7,318 bases of DNA from an uncultured Ktedonobacteraceae bacterium (GCA_955652655.1 CATPCK010000227.1:1-7318); one strand, 5' to 3'; positions 1 through 7,078 are shown, counted from the first letter of the stretch. Notes: generated by a model from the sequence alone, not told the origin. A program made the numbers and translations.

Positions 1-421
1 CCAAGTGGTGCGCGAGTCAGTCTATATCTTTGCTGCCGTTGCGCCTGGAGCGGGTTTGATGACCTCGTTAGTTTTACCTGCTGCCAACACTGCCATGATG
101 AATCTCTTCCTGGAGCATGTGAGCCGGAGCTTCGAGAACTATTTCATTGTGATGCAAGTGGATCAAGCGGGCTGGCATCGATCCAAAGAGTTGATCGTTC
201 CAGAAAACATCCGCCTGATCGAGCAACCTGCTTACAGTCCAGAAGTAAACCCTGTTGAGCACTTGTGGGAGGAACTGCGAGAGAAATATCTTCACAATCG
301 GTTCTTCTCATCACTTGATCTGTTGGTTGAAGTCCTCTGCCAGGGTCTCAATGAGCTGACTGAGGACAAAGAACGGCTGCGTTCCATGATGAGTTTCCCT
401 CATCTCAATGTTAGTCTTTAG
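1..421 (+). mobile_element. Right part of an IS630-type insertion sequence; ends not resolved
   Basis: The transposase fragment implies that an insertion sequence enters from the left. IS630 elements normally end shortly after the transposase stop in a terminal inverted repeat flanked by a duplicated TA. The left terminus is outside the window, so the right terminus cannot be defined by matching; it probably falls within about 422-475. The end given here is only the transposase stop codon. Confidence 0.6.
2..421 (+). CDS. IS630-family transposase, C-terminal part (5' truncated by window)
   Basis: This is the C-terminal part of a DDE transposase of the IS630/Tc1 group (DDE_3 superfamily endonuclease), which cuts and joins DNA at insertion-sequence ends. 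The frame is already open at the left edge, so the GTG at base 5 is not a real start and the N-terminal helix-turn-helix and first catalytic Asp lie outside the window. Visible family marks are the second catalytic Asp in the block VMQVDQAGWHRS and the segment QPAYSPEVNPVEHLWEELRE, whose NPxEHLWxxLR pattern carries the final catalytic Glu. The C-terminus (MMSFPHLNV) and the TAG stop look natural, so nothing suggests truncation on the right. It is convergent with the MFS gene. Family assignment is secure; whether the element is active cannot be judged. Confidence 0.9.
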   Translation, partial: QVVRESVYIFAAVAPGAGLMTSLVLPAANTAMMNLFLEHVSRSFENYFIVMQVDQAGWHRSKELIVPENIRLIEQPAYSPEVNPVEHLWEELREKYLHNRFFSSLDLLVEVLCQGLNELTEDKERLRSMMSFPHLNVSL

Positions 422-535
422 AATGCGATTTGGTATGAGAGGGCTTCACCAAAAAGTCGCATGAGCCAAATTTACACAGGCGTTGACACAGAGTGCAGTT
501 CACTCAAAGTAACATTGCGCGCAGGACTTGATCTC

Positions 536-570
536 GCCCGTCTTCGCAAGGCGGGCTGTCGCGTGACAGC
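536..570. other. Two adjacent hairpins between the IS transposase and the MFS stop codon
   Basis: Two inverted repeats lie back to back. The first (536-556) has a nine-pair stem around the loop CGC on the plus strand, with one G-U pair; on the minus strand that position is an A-C mismatch. The second (555-570) is a perfect six-pair stem, GCTGTC/GACAGC, around GCGT. They begin two bases after the MFS stop as read on the minus strand. They may protect or help terminate the MFS transcript and the convergent transposase transcript. Neither is followed by a T-run on either strand, so this is not a classical rho-independent terminator. Confidence 0.4.
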
Positions 571-571
571 T

Positions 572-1846
572 TCATGCATCCCCTCTCTTCTCCTCTGCGG
601 CCTGGATTCCCGCCTTCCATACTTGCCGATTGAACGTCGCCCCCAGCGCTAGCAGCACCAGGCAGGCTGCGAACAACAGAATCGTCGAGTTCAGCCCCAC
701 CGACTGCAACAGGAAACCCGTCAGCACATTACCCAGCGCCAGCAGGCTGTAGATACCCAACCGGTAAGCGCTATTGACCCGCCCCTGTAGAGCATCCGGC
801 ACCTGTGCTCGCCGGTAGCTGATCTGCACCACATCGTACACTTCATCGACCAGCCAGAAACAGGCCAGGATGCCCCCGATGACAAATGGCGAGGAAGCTA
901 GCGCATACAGCGGCCAGATCAGTGCAAAAGCCCAGAAGGCACCAATGATGACCGTTCCGAAACTCAAACGATGTTGTATCTGGGCCCCCAACAATGCGCC
1001 GACAATGCCGCCCATCCCGCCCATGCCAAAAATCAATCCGGTCGTGAAAGACGAGGCTCCCTGGTGCTGAGCCAGCACGACGATGATCAACCTCATGCCG
1101 TCGTCTATAAAAACCAGCCCACCCATGAGCAACGCGATCGTGCGAATCACCGGGTGACGCCAGAGCCAGCTCATACCAGCTGCAATCTCCATGTGCAGCT
1201 TGCTGGAGAGTCGAGATCGCTTCTCCTGCAGCGGCGTCCTGACAAGCAATAACGAGCAGACCGAGGCGATATAGGAAATGGCGTCGGCCAGGAAAGGTAG
1301 CAATTGGGCAAGGCCATACAGCATCCCACCCAGTGATGGTCCCAACAACGTGACCACTCCTCCGGTGACTTCCTGCTGCGCAATAGCGGTGGGCAATTGC
1401 TCCTTATGCACCACACGTGGGATGCTGGCAGCCTGTGCCAGGTCGAAGAACGTCGCCAGCGCACCCTCTACCATGGCCACGAGGTAAAGCTGCACTGATG
1501 TCAAATGACCAAGCGCGAGCGCAAAAGGGATGCTGGCAAGCGCGACAGCGCGCCCTGCATCACACCACAGCATCATGTACTTGCGGTTCCAGCGATCAAC
1601 CAGCGCCCCTGCAGGCACATTTGAGAACAGAATAGCTATGGTATGTAGTGCCACCACTAGGCCAGCTTGAACGGGCGAGTGCGTCAACGACAGGATCAGC
1701 AGCGGCAAGGCAAGCTCAGAGGCAGCACTGCCCGTTGCAGAAATCGCCTGCCCACCCCACAACAGGAGATAATCGCGGTTCTGCCAGAGTCGGCCAGAAT
1801 GCCGCTTCGGCGTGACAAATCCTAACTCCCTGTTCGATAGCGACAT
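572..1846 (-). CDS. MFS transporter, MFS_3 / EntS-like efflux type
   Basis: This is a 424-residue integral membrane protein of the major facilitator superfamily, most like the MFS_3 group that includes enterobactin exporter EntS and macrolide-efflux MefA-type proteins. Such proteins exchange a small molecule for protons across the inner membrane; the substrate here is unknown. A soluble N-terminus leads into the first membrane segment near residue 27. The loop 2-3 signature GALVDRWNRKYM is at 80-91. Hydrophobic segments recur to about residue 403, consistent with 12 helices, and the late block PDALQGRVNSAYRLG (350-364) is typical of MFS_3. Length is normal and the frame intact. The ATG is preceded by AGAAGGG at suitable spacing. 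The nearest upstream gene is 149 bases away, so it is probably transcribed alone. Efflux is inferred from family; resistance is not shown. Confidence 0.88.
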   Translation of the reverse strand: MSLSNRELGFVTPKRHSGRLWQNRDYLLLWGGQAISATGSAASELALPLLILSLTHSPVQAGLVVALHTIAILFSNVPAGALVDRWNRKYMMLWCDAGRAVALASIPFALALGHLTSVQLYLVAMVEGALATFFDLAQAASIPRVVHKEQLPTAIAQQEVTGGVVTLLGPSLGGMLYGLAQLLPFLADAISYIASVCSLLLVRTPLQEKRSRLSSKLHMEIAAGMSWLWRHPVIRTIALLMGGLVFIDDGMRLIIVVLAQHQGASSFTTGLIFGMGGMGGIVGALLGAQIQHRLSFGTVIIGAFWAFALIWPLYALASSPFVIGGILACFWLVDEVYDVVQISYRRAQVPDALQGRVNSAYRLGIYSLLALGNVLTGFLLQSVGLNSTILLFAACLVLLALGATFNRQVWKAGIQAAEEKRGDA

Positions 1847-1875
1847 GGATCCCTTCTTTCATGAAAAAACGCGAC

Positions 1876-1881
1876 AGTATA
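1876..1881 (-). promoter_or_regulatory. Possible -10 element (TATACT) for the MFS gene
   Basis: TATACT on the minus strand lies about 30 bases before the MFS ATG, in the 149-base gap behind the sigma-like pseudogene. No good -35 is found 16-18 bases further upstream; a TTGAGG is present but 24 bases away. Weak, position-based call. Confidence 0.2.
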
Positions 1882-1995
1882 AACATGACTGCAGATAGGT
1901 GAGGCCTCAAGAGAGTGTAGGGAATTGTAGGACTGAGAACGATGCGCAGGAGCACCCTCAGCTTTAGCCGACGAGAAAAGCCCGTTCTTCTCTGC

Positions 1996-2768
1996 TCAAG
2001 GCAATCCTTCTTCCCATGATTCACGGGGTCTGAGTTGCCAACGGATAGTATCAGCATTTCGCACGAGCCGATCGAAGATATTGCGCCGCAGCCGATAGAT
2101 ATCCGCCGCTGAGCTGAACTCCTGGGGACAGAATCGCACAATCTCTCTTGGACCCAGCCCACAATGATAGAGCAGATAGGCCAGTCGCTGCTCACGCCGA
2201 TTGGAGAGGATCGATTGGAGAATCTCCCTCACTATACTGCCCTCGGTCTGTTCTTCTGCGAATGGCTCACCCGACTCACCCTGTTCCAGCAACGGGACTT
2301 CTTTTGCCCGCGAGTAGGTACGCTGTATATCCAGGACGACCCCATTCAGGCTTGTACGTAAGTACTGAAAGGCGTCCGGAAGTGTTCTGATCGACACATG
2401 TTGGCAGAGTGTGGTCACCTGCCGGAAACGCTCAAAGGTCAGCGCGACAACGTTCTCCTCGCTTTCTAGGCGAGAGGCCAACGCTCTGCTCGGATGGTGG
2501 CGAAGTCACCTGAGCACGATCTCGCTGAAGCAGTGCTGCATCCATGCCATGCCTCTTGATCACACTCGACGGTCGCACGGCGGAAGAGTTCAAGCACATA
2601 GGCCTCGTCGTATGGCTCACCCTGACGAGATGCCTTCAGTTCCAGATGGCACTGTTCTGCAAGGACCGCACTGCTCAGCGCATAGCTTGCCCTGTTTCTC
2701 CTGTTGATGGCAGGTTCCGCCTGTTCAGTACAACGCTCCTGCATCCTCTGGCTTGCGCTATTGGTCAT
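1996..2768 (-). pseudogene. Sigma-70-like (ECF-related) factor gene, broken by a frameshift and a nonsense codon
   Basis: Two minus-strand frames together make one protein of about 257 codons. The first (from ATG 2768) reads through YVLELFRRATVECDQEAWHG. At 2541-2543 the frame must change, as if one base were lost, and continues as MQHCFSEIVLR. TGA at 2506-2508 then interrupts, after which LRHHPSRALASRLESEENV runs to the TGA at 1996. The C-terminal half has a sigma region-4-like helix-turn-helix (LAYLLYHCGLGPREIVRFCP, then YRLRRNIFDRLVRN). From memory, intact Ktedonobacteria relatives have Trp at the stop position (GWLxRHP), so TGG to TGA is likely. Such proteins direct RNA polymerase to specific promoters. 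The ATG has AGGTGA just upstream. With two lesions it is very probably inactive; a TTG start at 2481 could express only the C-terminal 161 residues. Sequencing error is less likely with two independent defects. Confidence 0.75.
2508..2541 (-). other. Lesion interval: one-base deletion followed by in-frame TGA
   Basis: Reading the minus strand, codons for W-H-G end at 2542, with only two bases of the glycine codon present, and the next homologous codon is ATG at 2541-2539. Twelve codons on in that frame is TGA (2508-2506), where a tryptophan is expected. On both sides the family pattern is continuous, which places the lesions precisely. Confidence 0.65.
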
Positions 2769-2771
2769 ACG

Positions 2772-2858
2772 TCACCTGCATTTCATGGACTTCAATTGGT
2801 GCTGCTGTTCCCGAGAGCGCTCGAACAGCAACCGCTCATGTATAAGGATGTTGAACAT
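2772..2858 (-). CDS. Small 28-residue reading frame just upstream of the sigma-like gene
   Basis: ATG at 2858 opens a short frame encoding MFNILIHERLLFERSREQ followed by ten mostly polar residues and TGA. It is preceded by GGAGGA eight bases before the ATG, a strong Shine-Dalgarno. Its stop lies only three bases before the ATG of the broken sigma-like gene, and its last codons overlap that gene's AGGTGA ribosome binding site. The layout suggests translational coupling or a leader peptide. The sequence is amphipathic and charged, with no signal peptide and no domain I recognise. It may equally be the remnant of a longer upstream gene. Function unknown; evidence is the ribosome binding site and tight spacing. 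Confidence 0.45.
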   Translation of the reverse strand: MFNILIHERLLFERSREQQHQLKSMKCR

Positions 2859-3108
2859 CACGGTCTTCCTCCGTTTCCTGCCCTTTCTAGACACTGCGGT
2901 GGTCTCACACACACTTCAAATGCGTGCCTCTGCCCAGAGTGTACGCGGTTCAAGCCTGGAGCGCATCGTGAAAAGAACGTGTCGTGATACGTAATTGTTC
3001 TGGGCCGTGTGGTGATGATCGTGAAGCCCACTATGTAGAATGACGTGGAAGGGACACATTGGTGATAACAAGCAGGCATCTCATCCAGATACTGATGAAC
3101 ACCTATGC
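2859..3108. other. Apparently non-coding spacer upstream of the small ORF
   Basis: No frame here shows a recognisable protein pattern; a 73-codon minus-strand frame (2858-3079) is rich in Cys, His and Arg in a non-family-like mix and lacks a convincing ribosome binding site. An imperfect inverted repeat, AGAAC ... GTTCT with an 18-base gap, lies around 2975-3002 and could be an operator. The promoter for the small ORF and sigma-like gene should lie here, but I could not find a convincing -35/-10 pair. Confidence 0.4.
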
Positions 3109-3147
3109 AAGGGAAAGGAAGAAAAGGCCGACAGTGATCAGTCGGGC
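3109..3147 (-). terminator. Rho-independent terminator of the cyclase/LuxR regulator gene
   Basis: About 16 bases after the TAA at 3164, the minus strand forms a stem CCGAC/GTCGG (3145-3141 with 3132-3128) around an eight-base loop. It is followed directly by a pyrimidine-rich tract, CCTTTTCTTCCTTTCCC. The stem is short but GC-rich, and position and T-tract fit a factor-independent terminator. It separates this transcript from the small ORF and sigma-like gene downstream. Confidence 0.55.
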
Positions 3148-3163
3148 GTATTTCGGAAGATGA

Positions 3164-6100
3164 TTACACCAGGTGATACTCCATGGCAAAGCGGGTGGCG
3201 GCGCTACGTGATGAGACGCCGATCTTCCTATAGATCGAGGTAAGATGAGTGTTGACGGTGCGTGCGCTAATGACAAGCTGCTCGGCCACCTGCTCGTTTG
3301 TCAGCCCCTGGGCCACCAATCGCAGGACCTCCACCTCGCGTGCCGAGAGGCCTGCGGGATGAGGTGATGACTTCATCAGAGGAGTTGACGTTGGTTTTGT
3401 GGGGAAGGGTGTGGGTATTATCGCCTTTGCAGCAAGGGCTTGCTCCGGGGTCATCATCCGTCCCTGGGTCCACGCCGCGGCAAAGTCTTTCTCGCTGAGC
3501 TGGGCGCGAGCGGCAGCCACCGCACGGTCATAGTCAGCGCGATAGACGGGCGGGATAGGTGTACCCATCGTTTCGCGCAGGGCCTCTGTCGCTCCCCAGA
3601 GATGAGCTGCCCATGCCGGATCGCCCTGTACTGCGACCACGGCCGCCAATCTCTCCAGGTTGAAGCGTATGCTCAGGTTAGCACCTACTTCTCTCACAAT
3701 CGCCAGACTCTCCTCGTAGCAATTACGTGCCGCTGGGTAGTCACCCTCTAGAGCCTCCATGCTTCCTAGAACAAAGAGTGATTCGGCTAGACTGCGCCTG
3801 TGCCTTATCGCCCTGGAGAGCGCCACACTCTCCTCCAGCAGGAAGCGGGCTTTGACAGTGTTGCCTTGCTGGAGGAACACTTCCCCTAAAAGACTGAGAC
3901 CCCAGGCAACCCCTGACTTATGCCCTACCTCCCTGCAGAGTGCAAGGCCCTCATCGAGCAGCATATACACCTTGGCCAGATCGCCTCGGGAGAGAAAGAG
4001 CACGTCTGCCAATCCAAAGAGTGACCAGGCGATGCCTTCAACGTCTCCCACCTCTCTACAGAGCGCCAGGCTCTCTTCATTGAGTGAGATGGCTCTGGCG
4101 TACTCCCCTAGCTGGTTGACGATATCAGCTAAGTTGTTAAGTGACCAGGCAATACCCTGCTTGTCTCCTACCTCTTTGAAGAGTGCCACGCTCTCTTCGT
4201 TGAGCGAGATGGCTCTGGCATACTCCCCTTGCTGGCTGACGATATCAGCTAAGTTGTTGAGCGACCAGGCGATACCTTGCTTATCCCCCGTCTCTCTGTA
4301 GAGTGCTAAGGCCTCCTCTGTCCGTGTGTTTGCCACTGCAAAGTGACCCCTACTCGCGGCTATCTCCCCCAACTGACTGAGTGCAAGAGCGATGCCTGCC
4401 ATGTCTCCTAGTGTTTGGTACAGTACCAGGCTCTTCTCGTACAGCGCTCCTGCTCGATCAGTGTCATGTTCAAGATGATCCAACAAATAAGCAGCCGCCA
4501 TGAGCACCTTCACTTGCGCAGGCGCTGTAACTCCTTTGCTCTCGGCTCTCGCCCATTCGAGGAAACTCCACCCCTCACTCCAGTGTCCCCGGACTTCCCA
4601 GTACCGCATCAGGGCTCCTCCCAAGCGCAAAGCCATCTCTCTCTCCTGTGCGGTCCTTTCCTGCTCTGTCAACCACTGCATGGCTGCCCGCAGGTTATCG
4701 TGTTCTCGCTCCAACCGCTCCCACCACATCGCTTGCCTTAGGACTACGAGTTCCGGCTCCGCCTCCTCTGCGAGTTCCAGGTAGTATGCAGCATGCGCGC
4801 GCCGGGTCTTCTCCATCTCCCCGGAGGCCTCGAGCACCTCCAGTCCATACTCTCGGATCGTCTCCAGCATCACTATGCGGGCTTCCTCTCCGTCTTGTTC
4901 GGTTTGCTGAAGCAAGCTCTGATCAAGGAGAGAAGCCACTCCTGTGAACACCCAACCTGCTTCACCATCAAGAGTCGCGCTGATTGCCTCTAGAGCGTGC
5001 AGTGTGCACCCACCCACAAAGACCGAGAGTCGCCGGAAGAGGCGCTGTTGTTCGGCATCTAGGAGCTGATAGCTCCACTCAAGGGTATGACGCAAGGATT
5101 GCTGTCGCTCAGGCACATCACGTGCGCCGCTTGTCAAGACGGTCAAGCGAGGCGTTAGCCGGGCCAGGAGCGCTTGTGGTGGAAGCAGTTTGATGCGAGC
5201 GGCTGCCAACTCAATGGCCAACGGCAGCCCGTCCAGATGTCTACAGATCTCGGCGACCGCTCTTGCATTCGCGTTGGTCAGTTGAAATTCGGGCTTCGAC
5301 GCCTGGGCGCGCTGGATGAAAAGGGCCAGCGCCTCATACTGCGCGAGGGCCACTACATCGGGCAGGCTCCTCGGATCGGGCATGGAGAGCGGTGGGACGG
5401 CAAACTCATGCTCGGCCTGCACATGCAGGACCATGCGACTGGTCACCAGCACTTTGAGTTGTGGACAGGCTGCAAGGAGCTCTGCCACTTGCACGGCTGC
5501 GCTCACCACATGCTCGAAGTTGTCCAGCAGCAGCAAGAGTTGCTTCTCGCGGAGAAACACTTTCAGCAGGTCGAGCACTGGTTGCTCGGCGAGCTCTTTG
5601 ACGTCGAGCACCTGGGCGATGGTCGGTACAACGAACCCAGCGTCTCGAAGAGGAGCCAGGTTCACGAAATACAGCCCATCGGGGAACACCTCACTGAGTT
5701 CGACTGCGACCTGCAGCGCCATGCGAGTTTTGCCAATGCCACCGGGACCCGTCAGGGTGAGCAAGCGCACCTCTTCACGAACCAGCAATTGCAGGCACTC
5801 CTCCACTTCCTGCTCGCGTCCGATGAACGGCGTAGGCTGTATGGGTAAGTTGTTCGGGTAGGTGTCGAGGGTCTTGAGAGGTGGGAAACGAGCAGGCAAA
5901 CCGACGATGACGAGCTGAAAAAGATGGCTCTTCTGCTGTAAGTCCTTGAGGCGGTGTGCTCCCAGATCGAGCAGGCCAACTCCTTCAGGCAGGTCATGCT
6001 CCACCAGGTCCCGTGTGGTCTGCGAGAGCAGCACCTGCCCTCCATGCCCAGCATGCATGATGCGCGCGGCGCGATGCACGTCCAGGCCCACATAGCCCTC

Positions 6101-6421
6101 AGCAGAAAGCTGCGGTTCGCCCGTATGCAAACCCATGCGTACACGCACGTTTACACCATCGGGCCAGGGATGTGCAGCGAGTGCGTGTTGTGCAGCCACT
6201 GCTGCTGAGATGGCATCGGTGGCATGTGTAAATGCCACAAAGAAGGCATCGCCCTGTGTGTCGACCTCGTGGCCGTCATACTGTTGGAATGCGATCCGCT
6301 GGAGCTGACGGCACTCTTTTAGGAGGCTGGCGTAGCGCTCGCCTAATTGCCCGAGGAGATGCGTTGATCCCTCGATATCAGTAAAGAGTAATGTGATGGT
6401 TCCCGTCGGGAGCCCACCCAT
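3164..6421 (-). CDS. Class III cyclase-like / STAND ATPase / TPR / LuxR-family regulator
   Basis: This is a 1085-residue cytoplasmic regulator. Residues about 5-170 form a class III nucleotide cyclase domain: metal Asp15 in FTDIEGST, Asp58 in TQGDAFF, and Arg120 in DVHRAAR. Residues about 195-480 are a STAND/NB-ARC-like ATPase: PFIGRE, Walker A GPGGIGKT (225-232), Walker B QLLLLLDN (294-301), VTSR, and GLPLAIELAAAR (398-409). Helical repeats follow, with clear 40-residue TPRs at about 672-911. A LuxR helix-turn-helix (1024-1085; LSAREVEVLRLVAQG, TVNTHLTSIYRKIG) ends the protein. M. tuberculosis Rv0386, Rv1358 and Rv2488c share the cyclase-ATPase-HTH plan. By family logic, ligand sensing by the TPRs and ATP-driven oligomerisation control DNA binding. 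Positions that bind purine look altered (Asp54 for Lys, Gly109 for Asp, His116 for Asn), so cAMP synthesis is doubtful. ATG 6421 with AGGGAGGT is preferred to an upstream TTG at 6448. Target genes are unknown. Confidence 0.92.
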   Translation of the reverse strand: MGGLPTGTITLLFTDIEGSTHLLGQLGERYASLLKECRQLQRIAFQQYDGHEVDTQGDAFFVAFTHATDAISAAVAAQHALAAHPWPDGVNVRVRMGLHTGEPQLSAEGYVGLDVHRAARIMHAGHGGQVLLSQTTRDLVEHDLPEGVGLLDLGAHRLKDLQQKSHLFQLVIVGLPARFPPLKTLDTYPNNLPIQPTPFIGREQEVEECLQLLVREEVRLLTLTGPGGIGKTRMALQVAVELSEVFPDGLYFVNLAPLRDAGFVVPTIAQVLDVKELAEQPVLDLLKVFLREKQLLLLLDNFEHVVSAAVQVAELLAACPQLKVLVTSRMVLHVQAEHEFAVPPLSMPDPRSLPDVVALAQYEALALFIQRAQASKPEFQLTNANARAVAEICRHLDGLPLAIELAAARIKLLPPQALLARLTPRLTVLTSGARDVPERQQSLRHTLEWSYQLLDAEQQRLFRRLSVFVGGCTLHALEAISATLDGEAGWVFTGVASLLDQSLLQQTEQDGEEARIVMLETIREYGLEVLEASGEMEKTRRAHAAYYLELAEEAEPELVVLRQAMWWERLEREHDNLRAAMQWLTEQERTAQEREMALRLGGALMRYWEVRGHWSEGWSFLEWARAESKGVTAPAQVKVLMAAAYLLDHLEHDTDRAGALYEKSLVLYQTLGDMAGIALALSQLGEIAASRGHFAVANTRTEEALALYRETGDKQGIAWSLNNLADIVSQQGEYARAISLNEESVALFKEVGDKQGIAWSLNNLADIVNQLGEYARAISLNEESLALCREVGDVEGIAWSLFGLADVLFLSRGDLAKVYMLLDEGLALCREVGHKSGVAWGLSLLGEVFLQQGNTVKARFLLEESVALSRAIRHRRSLAESLFVLGSMEALEGDYPAARNCYEESLAIVREVGANLSIRFNLERLAAVVAVQGDPAWAAHLWGATEALRETMGTPIPPVYRADYDRAVAAARAQLSEKDFAAAWTQGRMMTPEQALAAKAIIPTPFPTKPTSTPLMKSSPHPAGLSAREVEVLRLVAQGLTNEQVAEQLVISARTVNTHLTSIYRKIGVSSRSAATRFAMEYHLV
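4049..4288 (-). repeat. Tandem 120-bp duplication encoding two near-identical TPR units
   Basis: Within the regulator gene, 4049-4168 and 4169-4288 are adjacent 120-base units that agree at about 103 of 120 positions by hand count. They encode residues 752-791 and 712-751, both carrying GDKQGIAWSLNNLADIV and GEYARAISLNEES. Neighbouring TPRs keep the 40-residue period but are much more diverged, so this pair is a relatively recent duplication. Confidence 0.85.
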
Positions 6422-6426
6422 AGAGT

Positions 6427-6434
6427 ACCTCCCT
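6427..6434 (-). promoter_or_regulatory. Shine-Dalgarno that fixes the regulator gene start
   Basis: AGGGAGGT on the minus strand ends five bases before ATG 6421. The sequence after this ATG (MGGLPTGTITLLFTDIEGS) begins just as cyclase proteins of this group usually do. The alternative TTG at 6448 would place this motif inside the coding region and has no comparable signal. Confidence 0.75.
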
Positions 6435-6507
6435 AAGTCGATGCACAATGCATTTCAGGAGCACTTGGTACGCAAGTCTCAATGATGGCTTTGACAAACT
6501 CTGCACC

Positions 6508-6513
6508 ATTATA
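6508..6513 (-). promoter_or_regulatory. Candidate -10 (TATAAT) for the regulator gene
   Basis: A perfect TATAAT on the minus strand lies about 90 bases upstream of the ATG, implying a leader of roughly 80 bases. The hexamer 17 bases upstream (CCTCCA) is a poor -35, so the promoter would need an activator or an alternative sigma factor. The surrounding 6480-6650 is more AT-rich than the genes, as expected for a control region. Confidence 0.35.
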
Positions 6514-6880
6514 CCTCATCGGTCGTCGGTTGGAGGTGTGGAAACTCTTTCTGCTGGGGAATCCGATCTGTTAGCAATGTTGATCAGTTATGCAAGACTC
6601 AGTTATTGTGAACAAACAGCTTTTACAGCAATCTTTCAATCCAACCGTTCTTGCTGAGCGTGGCTGTCCCAAAGCTGTTGCTATATCGGCTCTCAGAGGA
6701 AAGGAAAGAGTACGTGAAGTGTGGCACATCTCATCAAAGTTTTAGGCTCTGGTCTTGACCCGGGAAAGTGGAGAAGAGGCAAGGAAAGGCCGATGGGCAG
6801 GTGGCGACCACGTGCATCTGCAAGCTCTCCTGCTGTCAGGACGTCATCGTGCTTCGGTCGCAGGAACAGGACCTCTACCG
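6514..6880. other. Long region without a recognisable gene
   Basis: This stretch is AT-rich up to about 6650, then mixed. No frame shows a convincing protein. A near-palindrome TTGTGAACAA (6606-6615) could be an operator for the divergent or downstream gene. A minus-strand frame at about 6725-6876, starting EVLFLRPKHDDVLTAGELAD, has plausible coding composition but no start and no firm family match. It may be decayed coding DNA continuing from the helix-turn-helix fragment. Confidence 0.35.
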
Positions 6881-7078
6881 TTAGGCTTCTTGCTGTCCAT
6901 GCGGCTTCTGCGTCTGAAGAAGAAGGCGACGGATCGTTTCAGGCGAGACAACAGACGCTGCTGCCACGGTGCGAAGCGATTCCTTCTGCTCCACCACACG
7001 CTGCACCACCGTCGGCCACTGGGAAGCGGGAAGACCGTCTGCCGGCTGCTTTGGTCCTGGTCGCCGATGCTTGATCAC
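6881..7078 (-). CDS. Small helix-turn-helix protein or fragment of one
   Basis: The 65-codon frame from GTG 7078 to TAA 6881 encodes a basic start (KHRRPGPKQP) and a helix-turn-helix-like segment at about residues 33-54 (ESLRTVAAASVVSPETIRRL). This resembles the DNA-binding part of resolvase or homeodomain-like transposase proteins, which usually have YGVS in the turn; here it is SVVS, so the turn glycine is missing. The frame is open upstream to 7222 without ATG, GTG or TTG, and that extension contains C-x3-C-x2-C (about 7135-7157). No good ribosome binding site precedes the GTG. It is most likely a remnant of a mobile-element protein; an intact small regulator is possible. No target can be named. 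Confidence 0.35.
   Translation of the reverse strand: MIKHRRPGPKQPADGLPASQWPTVVQRVVEQKESLRTVAAASVVSPETIRRLLLQTQKPHGQQEA

Noticed and set aside
1965..1992. Weak stem GAGAAG/TTTCTC after the sigma-like pseudogene as a terminator
   Set aside because: The stem is AT-rich with a wobble pair and is not followed by a T-run.
1716..2195. Minus-strand 159-codon frame overlapping the MFS start and the pseudogene end
   Set aside because: It overlaps both better-supported genes in a different frame and has no recognisable domain.
3759..4301. Plus-strand 180-codon frame with internal repetition
   Set aside because: It is the antisense shadow of the TPR-coding region; its repeats mirror the TPR units and its Ser/Leu-rich composition is an artefact.
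5174..5861. Long plus-strand frames opposite the ATPase and cyclase coding region
   Set aside because: They are antisense to well-supported Walker A/B and cyclase motifs, and have no recognisable domain of their own.
6491..6515. Plus-strand TTGACA followed by TATACC as a divergent promoter
   Set aside because: The spacing is only 13 bases, too short for a sigma-70 promoter, and no supported gene lies downstream on that strand.
6721..7074. Plus-strand 117-codon frame
   Set aside because: Low-complexity Arg/Ser/Ala-rich translation with no family resemblance or good ribosome binding site; it is partly antisense to the HTH fragment.
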